Assembly (NCBI GenBank): GCA_001643675.2
Contig: LSRY02000032.1
Location: 930,001-994,000 of the forward strand
Direction: 5' to 3'
From: Monocercomonoides exilis
Lineage: Eukaryota; Preaxostyla; Oxymonadida; Polymastigidae
Length of the DNA: 64,000 nt
This document shows positions 1-12,133 of this stretch, in pieces. Each line of letters begins with the position of its first letter. The stretch's first letter is position 1. The notes beneath the pieces are model-generated. The model searched no databases, was not told where the DNA came from, and saw only the letters and a program-made list of their open reading frames with translations. Position numbers and translations under genes: made by a program.

Positions 1-123
1 ATCTTATTCTTTGATTTATCAAAATTTGTCGTAATAATCAAAATGTTCTTGATTGATATTATTGCGAGAAAAATAAATAATAAAAAAAAAGAACGGAGTT
101 ATTGGCCCCATTAATTATAACAT

Positions 124-1872
124 ATGTCAAAGGATAATAAAACAGCTGCAAATTCTGAAAAGAGCAAACCAAAAGTTCATATATGTCGTTTACTTGCTGC
201 AAGTGCGCATCGCGTTGCAAGTCCGCTCGCTTCTACGATTTCAATGACCGCTTTTTCACCATTGTTGATTCGTTTGTTAAATCGTTATTAATTCGAAAGT
301 TAGGATATTTGCGATATATTTGAACTGATGTTAGAATATGGAACTCCAACGTGGGCTGTTCCATTGGTTAGATTGCTTGCTCCTCTTGTTGGACTTTTGC
401 ATCCAGTAATTGGTAGATTCAGCGATAGTTGTACTTCTAGATTTGGCAGAAGAAAACCATATATGTTTGTGGGACTAAATCTTTTGCTTTTGTCAGTTTC
501 ATGTTTTTATATGATTTCTCGTAAAGGTTTGAGTTTTATTTAACAGATTATGAAATTTTTTGAGAGTTCTTTTTAAGTTTATAAAAAGCCTCTTTCGAAT
601 ATAATTGTTTTAGTATTTTCATATTTCTTGCAGCTGATGGGTGAAAATTTTATTGGAGTTCCAGGAAGAACTCTTGTTTTTGATATCGCTGGAAAAGAAA
701 GAAGGTCAACAGGAAATTTTGTGATGCTTCTGCTTACAAGTCTGGGAGCATTTGTTGGATTAGTTATTATTGCTATAAATTATCATGCCTTTTTGATCAT
801 CGATATTCTTATAATTACCTCGTTTGTTATCACTTTTGTATTTACTCCTGATCCAAAACAGGAGAAGGTTGAAAAAGCAAAACAAAAGAAGACATCCATT
901 TTGTTGGGCTTCAAGTTTCTTGTAAAGAACCGTCAGTTATTTATTATCATATTGGTTACCCTCTTTTCTTGTCTTGCGTTTTTATATTATGGCTCCTCTT
1001 CAACCTTGTTTATCACAAGTGCGCTGTATCATTCCGATGATCCTAATATAGCTCCAGAAATACGAGAACAAGCATATGCCCGAGGAGTGACCGCTGGTTC
1101 GCTTATGGGGATTGTTCTTATCCTTTCTATGCTTGTTTTTTCTATGTTAATTATGCCATTAATCAACTGCTTTGGACTAAAGGCCGTGGTTTTCACAATT
1201 GAAACATTGGCCACTGCATGCTTGTTTTCTCTAGCTTTCATAAAAAGACTTCATCCAAACACATTATGGTTGGTGTTTTTAACAAATTTAGTTTTTGGTT
1301 CGCTTTCTGCTATGCTGATGATGGTCCCATCTTTAATGATAGCGGAAGCTGTGAAGCCAGAGGAGCTGGGGATGTATATGGGAATTTTTTCGTTGGTAGA
1401 TACAGTGGGTCAAGCAATATCTTCACTTTTGCCTGTTCCAATCAATGCGAGCATGGGCTTGACTTTTGCAGGAATGCATTATTTGCAATGGAATTATTTA
1501 GAAAATGCAATATTGGGATGTGTGTGCTGCATAATATCATTGTTTATACAAAGAAAGAAAAAAGGTGGAGTAAATGATGGAATAACATATTTCACAAAAA
1601 TGAGCCCTGAAAAGAGAGACGAGATGATATCTGCACAATTTTCACTGTTAACTACAATATCATCGGGATCTATGGCAACGTCTATGACTGGGTCAACAGA
1701 GATGTTCGATAAAAAAGCTGAAAGCAGTGACGTTCAGATGGAAATCTGTGCAGCAACAGAAAATAGTTTATATTCATCCTCTTCATCTTCATCTCCTTCC
1801 TCTTATTCTTCTGATGCCGTGAAAGAAAATGCTGATCTTGATCTTCCTTTGATTCAGCATGAATCGCTCTAA
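124..1872 (+). CDS. MFS transporter of the SLC45/plant sucrose-symporter (GPH-like) type, three exons
   Basis: Predicted plasma- or endomembrane sugar carrier of about 525 residues. Proposed exons are 124-271, 335-525 and 634-1872. The first intron (63 nt, GTTTGT...GTTAG) removes in-frame TAA and TAG codons and joins 'SPLLI' to 'QYGTPTWAV', restoring the end of the first helix that this family shows. The second intron (108 nt) ends in TTGCAG. The loop between helices 2 and 3 reads GRFSDSCTSRFGRRKP, the family's G-x-x-SD...GRR-K/R-P signature. It is followed by a conserved 'GVPGRTLVFDIAG' segment and several hydrophobic helices. The N-terminus (MSKDNKTAANSEKSKP) is polar with no signal peptide. 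The last 100 residues form a cytoplasmic tail with a Ser run. The substrate is unknown; sugar/proton symport is a family-based guess. The start is the first ATG in frame with the spliced product. Confidence 0.85.
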
Positions 1873-1944
1873 TGAGATCTGATGTTTATTGTTTTATATT
1901 TAAACTTTATATCATTACTATATTAAGTATTGCTTTCATTTCAC

Positions 1945-1947
<3 letters not shown>

Positions 1948-1983
<36 letters not shown>
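1948..1983. repeat. Poly-T tract (36 nt)
   Basis: An uninterrupted T run lies about 75 bp past the stop codon of the transporter gene. It is followed around 2200-2235 by short CTTT and ATTT tetranucleotide runs. It fits slippage-prone AT-rich 3' flanking DNA; no other role is visible. Confidence 0.9.
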
Positions 1984-1985
<2 letters not shown>

Positions 1986-2358
1986 TGGCTTTTAATCATG
2001 TTTGTATAGTTTATTTTTGAATATTATTCGTATTTCTAATACGAAGCAGAGATTAATTCTTTATTTCTTGAGATATTTTTTTCATTGTTATTGAATAATT
2101 CTTTGAAGCTTTGCGTGTTGTAACTCCACTTATCGCTTAGAGTTTTTGAAACGCTGAAAATTCAGCGTTGCATAAGCTGCAAATAATAAAACCGGATTTT
2201 TTCTTTCTTTCTTTCTTTTTATTTATTTATTTTTAAAAAAACGGCAATAGTAAAGTTTTAAGGAACAAAAATTAAAATTAAAAGAATTGAAACAAAGCGC
2301 ATGCGATTTCGTGATTAATGTTGTTTTTTAAGAGCAAAGATATTTGCTTCATTTTCTT

Positions 2359-4123
2359 CTACATTGAAATAAAAATTGACAACTTCTGTTGAGTGTATTT
2401 GGACATTGTTTGGATCCATCGATCTGAAGAGGTGGAGAAGCTTATTATAACTTGTTCCAAATCCGTCTCATGGAAACGCTCTTTCATAAAATGAATAATG
2501 CACTTCAAAGAATAAGCCGTTCGTGACTCTTCTCCGCTGTGGATGGCATTTAGCATTAGAATATTCGTCAAAAGATGTATGAAAAAGCTCAAGGCATCGC
2601 CAATTACTGTGAGTGATGATATAGAAGGATTTAGAATCCAATCCATAAGACATTCAAGTAATGGGGAAGTTAAATAATCCACTGAGCTTGCAAGCAGACA
2701 ATCAGAATCTGAAGTGGACTTATTTATTGTTGTTTTGCTTGCTCTCTTTAATACAAAAAGTGTATCTAACAAGAAAAAAAGGTTTTGATTTTGATTTTCA
2801 GCTGTGGAACAAAGTTGTGTAGATTGTCTGATTATAGTGACAAAAAGTTTCAGCATTGCGCTTGCGGTGTTTGGAGAAAAGGTTGCGGTGAATTTTAACG
2901 AAATTAAATTGCTTGTGCACAGCCAATGTGTCATCACATCAACCAAGTTTGAAAAAAGTGTTGGCGAATGAAATCTGTTAAAAAGTGAATCTGACGATGT
3001 CATCTCATGTGATTGTCGATGGATAAGCCACAATCGCGACCAGTCAAAACTGTAGCGTGTGCAAAATAGTCTGCTGATTGTTTGTATTAAAAATTGCAGC
3101 ATTCGATCAATTTGATTTTTGATTTTACTCATTTTGAACTGTGTATCATGAGGTTTTGGCTGAGGATTTCTGGTTTCTATTTGAAAGAATTTGGCGTACG
3201 TTGTTTCTATGTAGTCGCTCACAGTGCAAACAGAATTAAATACGTCAATCCATTTCATTAATTGCTCAAATAATCCTTCATTTATGAAGTGAGTATTTTG
3301 AGTCAAGTTTTCAAATGAATTTGAGATTGATTGAAAAATATAGCATATAACAAAGCCTAGATGAATAAAAATATCATCTTTAAATGTAATGTTTCTGGGC
3401 GGATTGGAAATAGATGCTTCGTTGTCATTTGAAGAGTTGTTGTGAAGAATAATTAAAAATTCAGAGATAAATGATTGTAAATAGTTAAGAAATAAAACAA
3501 CATGGTGTATCATATGTGTAAGCAAAAATTCTGCAAATGTCTTTGTATTCTGTGAGAGTAAAAAATCTAAATAACAAGTAAAGTATGCAACAAAAGAAAT
3601 TTAATTGAGTAATACCATCTCTTAAAGTTAAATCTGAAATTGCACCAAATCGTGATCTTTCAATGCGGAAATTCGTTAATGATGAATAAATATCTAGATT
3701 CGAAGAGTAAAAAAGTAATTCAGTGAAATGCAAATTGTCTTCTGAAAAAAGAGGCATTAATGTTCCCACTCGAGCAAAGATAATTGATGCAAAAAGTCTG
3801 GATTGGTTAGGCTCTGAATAATCAGAAATAGTCTTCTTTAAATATTCAAAAAATGAATATTCAGAAAAAATCTTGAGAAGTTTTCCGATGTCTTTTGGAT
3901 TGCTTTGATGTTCACAACACATTATGCACAGATTTTGAAGAGTGTTTGATTTTTGCTCAATTTTGATCGAATTTCCACATTCCACCAACTTTTTAACAAA
4001 TCCTCTACATGCATCGTTAAATTGTGCTTCCGTCTTAATTTTTCTAATTTTCGTTTTTGAATGATTCTCACTTTCATGTTGATGCGCATTTTCTTTTCTA
4101 TCTGCTAATTTTTGATTCATCAT
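2359..4123 (-). CDS. Unrecognised mostly helical protein, two exons
   Basis: About 559 residues encoded by exons 4123-3616 and 3530-2359 on the minus strand. The 85-nt intron starts GTATTA and ends TTTGCAG, and splicing joins 'LTLRD' to 'EFLLTHMIHH' in phase 1. The N-terminus is charged (many Lys, Glu, His). The rest alternates hydrophobic and polar residues in a way that suggests an all-helical, possibly ARM- or HEAT-like fold. There is no signal peptide, transmembrane helix or catalytic motif I recognise. It is convergent with the transporter gene, about 490 bp away. The sequence TTTTTTAG just upstream of the first ATG could be a splice acceptor, so a further 5' exon is possible. Function unknown. 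Confidence 0.65.
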
Positions 4124-7100
4124 GTATCTAAAAAATAGCGTAAATCAATAATTCATATCATACACTGCAACTTCAAATAATTAATACCATTGTTTTGATC
4201 ATAAAATAATCTAGTTAAATGTTTTTTATGATGGGTCAAAGAAATATTCCAAAATGAAAATTTTTAAATACTTCTTGAATATTTGAAAGGATAAAACACA
4301 TATTTATATGCTGCATGAACTGGACGATAGACACAAAAACAACATCAAAAATTAAAAAAATGGTTCGTTTCGTGAAAAATGAAGTCAAACGCATTTTTAA
4401 ATAACGAATTGAACATAATTTCTGATAAATTTATTGAATGCATTAAATCTTTTCGTCACCCTGCCAGTGACGAGTCTTTTTTTCTTTAGTGACTGACAAA
4501 TTGATAATTACTTTGTCACTTTTTGATTAAATCAAAAGTCCTATTTTTCTGCTGGCTTGCCCATACGGCATACTGCAACTAAAAGCACATCAGTTATTTT
4601 TCACAATTTTATCACTCCAAGAAAAAATTGAAGTTATTTTAGATAATTATAATCCCTTTGTTATGAAAGCATGAAAAACTTCAAAAAAACTTTAAATTGA
4701 GTGAGGAATTTTATCAAAACAAAAATATTGATCCTAGGATCACTTTGATCTTAAATATGCAAATAAATAATTCTCTCGAAATAAGAATTTTCTGAATAAA
4801 AAAAAAGTATTATTGCAAAGACACCTAACGAATGAATGCAAATATTACAAAAAAGAGACAAAATTTGAGGATAAAAAATTGAGTGTGTTTGTAACTCACT
4901 AAGTTTCTGCTATTTTTTTCACTTTTAAAAAACTTCATCTTCAATTTATCCATTTATTTCAGACATATAAACTATCCTCAATAAAACTGAAAACTTAAAG
5001 AATAAAAAAATAAAAATTAATGAATATTTTTAGGTTTCATTGATGTCCTTCAAGTTTCATTATGCCTTAATCAAGATTCTCTGATGCTGTAAATCAGTCG
5101 AAAATATCAATAGTTGAACACGGTAATAAATATTCTGCGAAATGCATTATTTTCTAAACTTAAACATTAAAATAAACTCCGTTCACTGGCTGAAAAGAAC
5201 TCGTGCGATTCGCATCATCATCGGCATGTTCCTCCTTCGCTTCACAAATATTATTATTTGTTAACTGCACAATTATTATTTTTCTCCAATGAATTCCTTC
5301 GTATTTGATGTTCATTTTTTCATGATAATGAATGTCTTCTTTTAAACAAAACAATTTGGGTGATTATTTTTGAAGTCATAACATTTTTTTTGGGGTGTTG
5401 AGTATTTTGAAAATCTAATGTCATTTGCCAAATAATTAACAATCAAATATGAAATGTTAATCAATCGTTTCAAAAGCAATAGTTGATGAAAAAGAATGAT
5501 AAAGATATATTTAAATCGGAGTTTTTTCTTTTCTGCGTTCATTTTCAAAAATTCAAAACAAATTTATCAGACCGAAATATTTGTTCGAAATAATATGATT
5601 TCAAAAATAATCACACATATTTAAAATTATTTAGTTTTCTTTCATATCGTTCATTGATTTTATTTCAAAACAATTGGAATGCGTCAAACTTTTCTTTGCA
5701 TAATTTCTTTCATATTAATTAAAGACCTTTTCAAAATTCACATTAAGAAAAAAGCTTTGATGTCAAAAAATAATTACCCAAATTTTTAAATAAAAACAAT
5801 GTTCTGTTTGAGCTTTGGCGAATGAAAAGTGAATAACAAAAAACTGATTCCAATAATGTGTATTCTGAATTTGATTGATCGCAAAATTCTTGCAAACTTT
5901 TCAGTAAAAAAAAGACTGAAATCATAAGAAATGGGTTAAGTATCGAAAAAAGATAAATCAATAATTCGTTAATAACAAAATACATATTCAATTAGGTTTT
6001 GGAGCAATAACAACACAAATTACAACTGGAAAAAACCTCATTATTAACAGAAGCAAGTCTTTGATTCTGATTATTAAAAAAAAAGGGAGGATCTTTTATC
6101 ATAAATCTCATAAATAAAACATAATAGTAAATTCAACAATTGGGACAAAATATTTCACTTCAGACATTTTCAATAAAAAAATCAGCACTGTTGATGAAAT
6201 TTTCTTAATTTAAAAAAAGCAAATTCAATGGGTTCATTTTTAAAAATATTTGTTAGGTTCAAAACAAAATGCAATAATATATATTATTGCTTTTTTCAAT
6301 TGGGACAATATTCTTGCTTTTATGAAAAAAAGAACGATTTGTTCTAAACTTTTTTGAATGAGAATGTTTGACTTGTTATGATATGAAAGTGGAAAAAGTT
6401 TGGAACAAATCGTTCTTTTTTTCATAAAAGCAAGAATATTGCCCCATATCTTTAAAAGTTTTATAAAGTTAAAAGTGATTCAAAGATTTAAGAATTTGTG
6501 CAAAATACAATTGGTGGTCCGTATTACCGCCCAAATGATTATTAAATTGATAACGGAGAAGTGGAAGAAGAAAGAGAACAACATGTATTTTATGGTGTTT
6601 GATGCAAACACAACCATAAAATGTGCAGGAATGAATTCAAAGTTTCATTTCCTAAAGTGTTTGTCTTTAAAATAGAAATTGCAACGTCTTAATTTTCAGA
6701 TTCAAAAAATAAAACTATAATATTGATCTGTTTTACAATATTAAAGTCAATTAATAAAGAAATAAAAAGTGAAAATAAATCTACACATTTTGAATGAAAC
6801 GAATATCATGACAGTGTTATTTGAGTGACAGATTGCGAAAACTGATTAAAAAACATGTTAATGTTTTAACAAGAAAATTAAGCGATGGCGACTTTTCAAA
6901 AAGAATGACCCATTCAGAAAAAAATATACTTTTTTTTTTATTTCAAAGCATCTTCAAGCAATTTCTGATTATTGTTGGATTTTGTATTTTGAAAAGAGAA
7001 ATGCTCAGTCAAACATTCTTTCTGACGAAAATTAGTTTTCGAAAAATTGAGCAGATATCGAATCGTCAATATAATTATTTGTAATATTTTTCTAATTTCT

Positions 7101-7741
7101 TTTTTTAATACCGTTGTTTGAATTATAACTTTTCAAGATAAACAACAATGAGACAAATATTGTGTTTTATTGCACTGCAAACAAATTTGCATATTCACAA
7201 ACTATGTGCGAAATGCATGTTCTCGCTAATAACAAAAATTAAAATAAAAATGTGAAAACTCTTTAAGGTTAAATCGAAAAACAGAACAAATGAAGAAATA
7301 AAAATTAAAAAGCCCAGGTTTAATTCTCTTTCAAAAGTTTTCTTTCCCAAGCGATTAAACTTATACGATCATCAAAAATGAAAAAAAAATTATATTTGAA
7401 ATACACTACAAATACAAAAACATAAAGGCAATGAAACAGAAATCTGCTTCACAAAAAAAAAAAAAAATAATATCTAATTGACAGGATTTTTTAACTATAC
7501 ACCAGAATTTAAAAATTTTTCAAATAAATTATGATTAATAAAATAAAGATTATATATATTTGGGTCATTGCCTCAATTTGTCAAACGCAATAGAAAATCT
7601 CTGAATAACAATAAATCAATTATCATGCTTCACAAACATCATAATATCAAATTATAATGCAAACTTTAAATATATTTAACAAAATAAATCTCTATGTTTT
7701 TGTGGTTCAGAGAATTTTCTGTTTATCCACAGCGCTTCAAG
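4124..7741. other. AT-rich gene-free stretch
   Basis: About 3.6 kb with only short frames (60-90 residues) of AT-biased, low-information translation. I see no tRNA or rRNA. It holds one clear palindrome at 6302-6444, listed separately, and a small hairpin with arms CGTCAC and GTGACG at 4454-4472. It lies between the start of the unrecognised minus-strand gene and the 3' end of the first beta-helix gene, so it probably contains the promoter of the former. Confidence 0.7.
6302..6444. repeat. Palindrome with 52-bp arms
   Basis: Left arm 6302-6354 reads GGGACAATATTCTTGCTTTT and onward. Right arm 6393-6444 is its reverse complement with only a few mismatches, around a spacer of about 38 bp. Short frames on both strands translate to the same peptide (KKRTICSKLF / EQIVLFFIKAR) because of this symmetry, so they are not genes. 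It could be a small MITE or foldback remnant. Confidence 0.85.
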
Positions 7742-10700
7742 CTACAGTTTTAAATTATCGATAGCTTTGTACTGCCTTCTCTTTTTAGTTTTCAGCACAC
7801 ACGCAACAATCACAATCGCAACAATAACTACTACAACAACTGAGCTTACGGAAGCGATGATTGCCACAAGTGGTTTTTTCGTTGTTTCCTTTGGTTTATC
7901 TTCGTTCGGATCAGCTTTCTTCTGCTTCACCAAAATAATATTTCTTGAATGCATTTTTTCTCCATTAATAATTCCACTTGAGTATGATAAGCGACAGATA
8001 ACAGATGTATAATCATCAACGTCTAATAAAGATTGTTGAATCCTCACTTTCATCTCAGTCTCATTCTTATGCTCGAAAATTGGACAATCTGTGCATATTA
8101 TTTCTTTTCCTTTCCTTTTTTTGCAAACTTCAAAAGTCAGTTCGCAAGGAATGAAATACGAACCCTGCACGATTGCTTCAATCTCTTTCTCATTTTCATT
8201 TTGATTTTGTGCTTCATCCTTTCTGCTTGCTTCATCTTTTTTAAGCGAAACACTCTTCAAAATGGGCGAAAAGAAATACGAATCCATATTATCTATTGCA
8301 TTTCCGCAGGCTTTAATGGCACTCAGCATTCCAAACGGTTTTCCATCTAATCCATCACTTCCAGGAGCTAAAGATTCCACATAAACACCTCCACCATTGG
8401 AAATTCGAATGTTGTGATGTAAGGACGGAAAACTATCCCAACCAGCATCAATTGGATGATTGTTCACAAAGCTGCAGTTTTTCAAAAACAGGTTAGTTGA
8501 TTCCGAGAGAATAGCACCTTCGCTGATGTCAACAAATGAGCTGTCATTCATATACAAATCATAAGCTACACTCAAACGAACAAGTCCAGAATCCCACGAA
8601 CAGAAAGGTTTGTCTTCCTCGTATTTTTGTACAAAGCTATCCATTTTTGAAAAGCTGTTGCATCGGTTCTTTTCAGTTGTTTTTCTATTTCTTCCATAAA
8701 TTAAAAGTTGTTCAATTTCAGCCTGACCATTATTATAATTTATTAGTTTATAAGGAAGTGAATTTCCCTCTCCGCCAAGTATATTTTCTCCTTTCAAGCC
8801 AGTGTACCAGGGCCTGAATACAACATCAATCATTTTTAATTCAAACCTTCCAGAAATCACATCCAATACATCCCCTTCAACTGCATCAGGATATTCAATG
8901 TCAATGTGCTTGAAAAAAGTCAAATATTGCTTCATACCAAACACAGCAATTGATTTCCCTTTTTTCAAATTTGAACCAATTCTTAGAATGCCTCTATTGT
9001 TTTCCTTGATTGAAAACCGCTTCGAAATTGCACCAGATTCATGTTCACATCCGAATGATGGTTCAGAAGCAGATGTAAGTGTTACGAACTCGTCAGTCAA
9101 AAACGGCTCATCTACATAAACCCTATCAACGATGTGCATCGTTAAATCACCATTTTGCACTCCATGATGAATACCAGTGTTGAGTCGATCGCACGGCTCT
9201 TCTGTTCTTCCACATGAAGCTGCTTTGCTTGATGCTTCTCCTCCAACATAAATGTTTAATGAATGATAAGGCAATCTTTTTTGTTCGTCAATCATTAGAT
9301 CTACAATTCTCCCTTCTTCACCTTTCCTTTCTTCAAGAAGAAGATAGTTCTCCTTTCCATAATAATCTTTCATTTCAAATTCAAATTTGTCTTCGTCAAT
9401 CTGATCCCGCCCTTCTGGCAAAGAAATGAAAATATATTCACCTTTGTCAGCGATACAGTTTGTGAATGTCAGTCCATTCAATATAAGTTTCAGTTTCTTA
9501 GATGCCTCGTCAGTTGCACGAATGTACATAGCTCCACCTTTTGATTCTTCGTTAAACTTTGAATTTATTTCACCCGCTATTGTTTGTTCACTTTTACACG
9601 AACAGTTTACGAATTCCAGACCGTAAAATGAACTAAAATTATCACAATTCCCAAGCTCAAGATATATTGCTCCACCTAATTTATGTCCAACTGTAAAGCA
9701 ATTCAAAAATGTCGTGCGAGAAAAAGAAGTTGAATGACACCCACTCAAAATTGTAACAACTGATTGAGTCGCGCTTGTGGTTGATATCGAGTCAATGACT
9801 GTATCACTCACAACTATTTCCTCTGAATCAACTGCAAGAATTAACGCGCATTTAGATGAGAAATGTTCTAAGACTAAATGATAAATTTTAAGCACTCCAG
9901 ACTTTGATTCAATCAAAACACAGTTCAGAGCTTGTTTAGAATCCGTTGTTGTGACATTAACTTTTTCAATTTGAATTTCTGCGCCTTTTCCATCGCCTAC
10001 AAATAGTCCGTTGCCTTGCCCACTTTTTCGTGTTGTATCCACTTTGACTTCAGCTGTGCAAAGTTGTAAATATCCTCCTATCTTGACATTGAATAATCCC
10101 TCGCCCTGCTGTACTTTCGTTTCATCCAGAACAGTTTTTATTGAAATTACATGCTGGTCTCTATTTGAAATTTCAACATGTTTCCCTTCAACTGTTATTG
10201 GCTTATCGTCATACTCGTTGCATTCTTCTGTCGTATAGACTGTAATAGATCCTCCATCAAGGCAATTTTCAATTGCCTGTCTCATAGTTCTACATGCAAT
10301 TTTTCCTGCTTTTCCGCATTCAGCTGCATCAATTCCATTTTTTGCATCTACGTTGACTTCCAATGAATCCTCATCAAGCCACTCATCACGAATTACAACA
10401 AAACCGTTTTTGTCCATTACAAGCACTCGTTTCTCCTCTGTCATGCTGAATGATGAAGTATCAAAAGGAGTTTTAATCGAATCAGCATTTCCGTCACATT
10501 TAATTGTTAAATCATTTCCGCCCGCTTTGGCTTTGTTTTTTCTAAAGAAGCAGTCCCTAAATAAGATTGTATCTCTTTTGACTTCGCCTTCCCCCAAAAT
10601 AATTTCCACCCCTCCCCCATTTTCCGCTTTGCATTCTTCAAACGATACATTTATGCAGTCAAATTCTGCCATCTGTGTTAAGTCAAACATCAGAAGCCCT

Positions 10701-11788
10701 CCTCCATCTTCAATCGCCTCGCATTCGTAAAACTCCATATTCTGCAATTTCACTTTCCCATTCATTGCTCCAATCATCACTCCTCCACCTCGTGAAGCTC
10801 TTGCAAAACTGACTTTTGTATTCAAAATGTCTAAAACATCTTCCAGATGAAGCATTTCAAAATATAAACACCCTCCATTTGAAGACTTTAGTGACTTAAC
10901 CGAAGATATCACGCAATTGGAAATAGCAATCGTCACTTTTTTGTCTTCCCCACTTTTTGCTTCAAGAAGCGCTGGTCCTGCTTTTGCCCTTTCAACAGAG
11001 CCAAAGTGGCCATCTTTCAGTGTGAACGAAGATGGTAGTTCCAGGGCGCATGCTTTGCTTAGTTTTGCATTATCAATTTGAAGATTCTTCAATTTTTGAA
11101 CAGAAACTCCTTCGGATATATGAAGAATGACCACGCTAGAAAGATAATAAAAACTAGAACAACCCCAATAAAATCCGTCTATCGACACTCTTCCTTCTGT
11201 TATTCTCAAGATCGAAAACAGAGCATATTCATCTGTCCATTTTTGAAAATATATTCCGCAATCCATTATTGTCAAGTCTCCGTCAACGCCCCTTGAAAGA
11301 ATCATCGCAGATGCCTCTATTGCTTCCTTTGATGGCTGCTCAGTTTTAAACGGGATTAGATTAAACGTCAAATGTTCCAGTGTCAGTGTTTTCTCATTCA
11401 CCATGTGGAACTTCCCTTTCGCAACAATGCCATCCAATTTAAAATCGAGTGTTTTGTCCGCGCCCTGCTTCGATGCTGCTGCTATCACAAGGTTGAAATC
11501 TTTCAAAAACTGAAAACCGTATGGAATTTCAGCGGAATCAACAATTTTGACGGACTTATCTCCAGGACCTTCCCCAAGCAGCTCAATCCCTTTCGCAATT
11601 GTTTTGCACGGATCCGCTTCACTTCCACAGTTCTGCTTCGAATCGTCTCCTTTTTCAGAAATAAAAACGGCATCAACAGCTGCCTCAAACCGGCCATCGG
11701 CATATGCATTTGACCGATTTTTGTTATTGCGTAGCGGAGCGGGACAACTGGCAAACAGATAGTTCGCGAGAATCAAAATCAAAAACAT
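7742..11788 (-). CDS. Secreted parallel beta-helix (pectin-lyase-like) type I membrane protein
   Basis: A 1348-residue single-exon protein starting with a signal peptide (MFLILILANYLFASC). It ends with a transmembrane helix near residues 1298-1322 (IIASVSSVVVVVIVAIVIVA), a KTKKRR stop-transfer signal and a tail of about 15 residues, so the bulk should be extracellular. The ectodomain has three modules. Each opens with a strand plus Gly/Asp turn and a 'CG....PC/AC...T...GI' signature: near residues 42 (NCGSEADPCKTIAKGI), 483 (ECGKAGKIACRTMRQAI) and 853 (SCGRTEEPCDRLNTGI). Each signature is followed by irregular strand-turn repeats rich in 'GGG', 'F.NC' and 'EC.A..GGG', typical of right-handed beta-helices. 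No pectinase catalytic site is evident, so adhesion or a surface coat is more likely than lyase activity. The same module occurs in the large receptor at 53.5-62.3 kb and in the relic at 30.2 kb. Confidence 0.85.
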   Translation of the reverse strand: MFLILILANYLFASCPAPLRNNKNRSNAYADGRFEAAVDAVFISEKGDDSKQNCGSEADPCKTIAKGIELLGEGPGDKSVKIVDSAEIPYGFQFLKDFNLVIAAASKQGADKTLDFKLDGIVAKGKFHMVNEKTLTLEHLTFNLIPFKTEQPSKEAIEASAMILSRGVDGDLTIMDCGIYFQKWTDEYALFSILRITEGRVSIDGFYWGCSSFYYLSSVVILHISEGVSVQKLKNLQIDNAKLSKACALELPSSFTLKDGHFGSVERAKAGPALLEAKSGEDKKVTIAISNCVISSVKSLKSSNGGCLYFEMLHLEDVLDILNTKVSFARASRGGGVMIGAMNGKVKLQNMEFYECEAIEDGGGLLMFDLTQMAEFDCINVSFEECKAENGGGVEIILGEGEVKRDTILFRDCFFRKNKAKAGGNDLTIKCDGNADSIKTPFDTSSFSMTEEKRVLVMDKNGFVVIRDEWLDEDSLEVNVDAKNGIDAAECGKAGKIACRTMRQAIENCLDGGSITVYTTEECNEYDDKPITVEGKHVEISNRDQHVISIKTVLDETKVQQGEGLFNVKIGGYLQLCTAEVKVDTTRKSGQGNGLFVGDGKGAEIQIEKVNVTTTDSKQALNCVLIESKSGVLKIYHLVLEHFSSKCALILAVDSEEIVVSDTVIDSISTTSATQSVVTILSGCHSTSFSRTTFLNCFTVGHKLGGAIYLELGNCDNFSSFYGLEFVNCSCKSEQTIAGEINSKFNEESKGGAMYIRATDEASKKLKLILNGLTFTNCIADKGEYIFISLPEGRDQIDEDKFEFEMKDYYGKENYLLLEERKGEEGRIVDLMIDEQKRLPYHSLNIYVGGEASSKAASCGRTEEPCDRLNTGIHHGVQNGDLTMHIVDRVYVDEPFLTDEFVTLTSASEPSFGCEHESGAISKRFSIKENNRGILRIGSNLKKGKSIAVFGMKQYLTFFKHIDIEYPDAVEGDVLDVISGRFELKMIDVVFRPWYTGLKGENILGGEGNSLPYKLINYNNGQAEIEQLLIYGRNRKTTEKNRCNSFSKMDSFVQKYEEDKPFCSWDSGLVRLSVAYDLYMNDSSFVDISEGAILSESTNLFLKNCSFVNNHPIDAGWDSFPSLHHNIRISNGGGVYVESLAPGSDGLDGKPFGMLSAIKACGNAIDNMDSYFFSPILKSVSLKKDEASRKDEAQNQNENEKEIEAIVQGSYFIPCELTFEVCKKRKGKEIICTDCPIFEHKNETEMKVRIQQSLLDVDDYTSVICRLSYSSGIINGEKMHSRNIILVKQKKADPNEDKPKETTKKPLVAIIASVSSVVVVVIVAIVIVACVLKTKKRRQYKAIDNLKL

Positions 11789-12133
11789 TTTAATAGAAAG
11801 ACAATTGGTTGTTGATCAAAATAAAGAAAATAATTATCAAAAGTGTTCTTGTTCAAACAATCTTTTGAAACGCTTCGTTTCGGAAAAATTGGACCATGTT
11901 TCAAACTTTTCATTTCTGTGTGTTTGCATGTTTATAATTTGGGAATGAATTTCAGATAGAAAAAACAACTTATTTTCTGCTGTTTGAGTAAGAAGAAAAA
12001 GAGAAACATTTTTGTGTCAACGAATGATATTTCATTTTTATTCCGAAATATTTTTCCTTCCACTTTTTATATGTTTCATTAAAAAAATAACAACAAATCA
12101 TTCATTCAAATAAAATGAATCGAAACAGTTGCT
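11789..12133. other. Intergenic, 5' flank of the beta-helix gene
   Basis: About 345 bp of AT-rich DNA upstream of the minus-strand beta-helix gene. No ORF or RNA gene is supported. It should include the promoter of that gene, but I see no recognisable element. Confidence 0.5.

Noticed and set aside
280-310. In-frame TAA and TAG in the transporter gene, suggesting either a pseudogene or the TAR=Gln code known from some oxymonads
   Set aside because: A 63-nt intron (272-334) removes both stops and restores a conserved helix. Very long Gln-rich frames elsewhere contain no TAA or TAG, and both codons end genes.
4451-4475. A terminator or regulatory hairpin (CGTCAC...GTGACG)
   Set aside because: Six-base arms in eukaryotic intergenic DNA are expected by chance and no gene end is adjacent.
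7742-11788. Secreted pectate lyase or polygalacturonase
   Set aside because: Only the beta-helix repeat pattern is present; I see no Asp/Arg catalytic cluster, and the protein is membrane-anchored.
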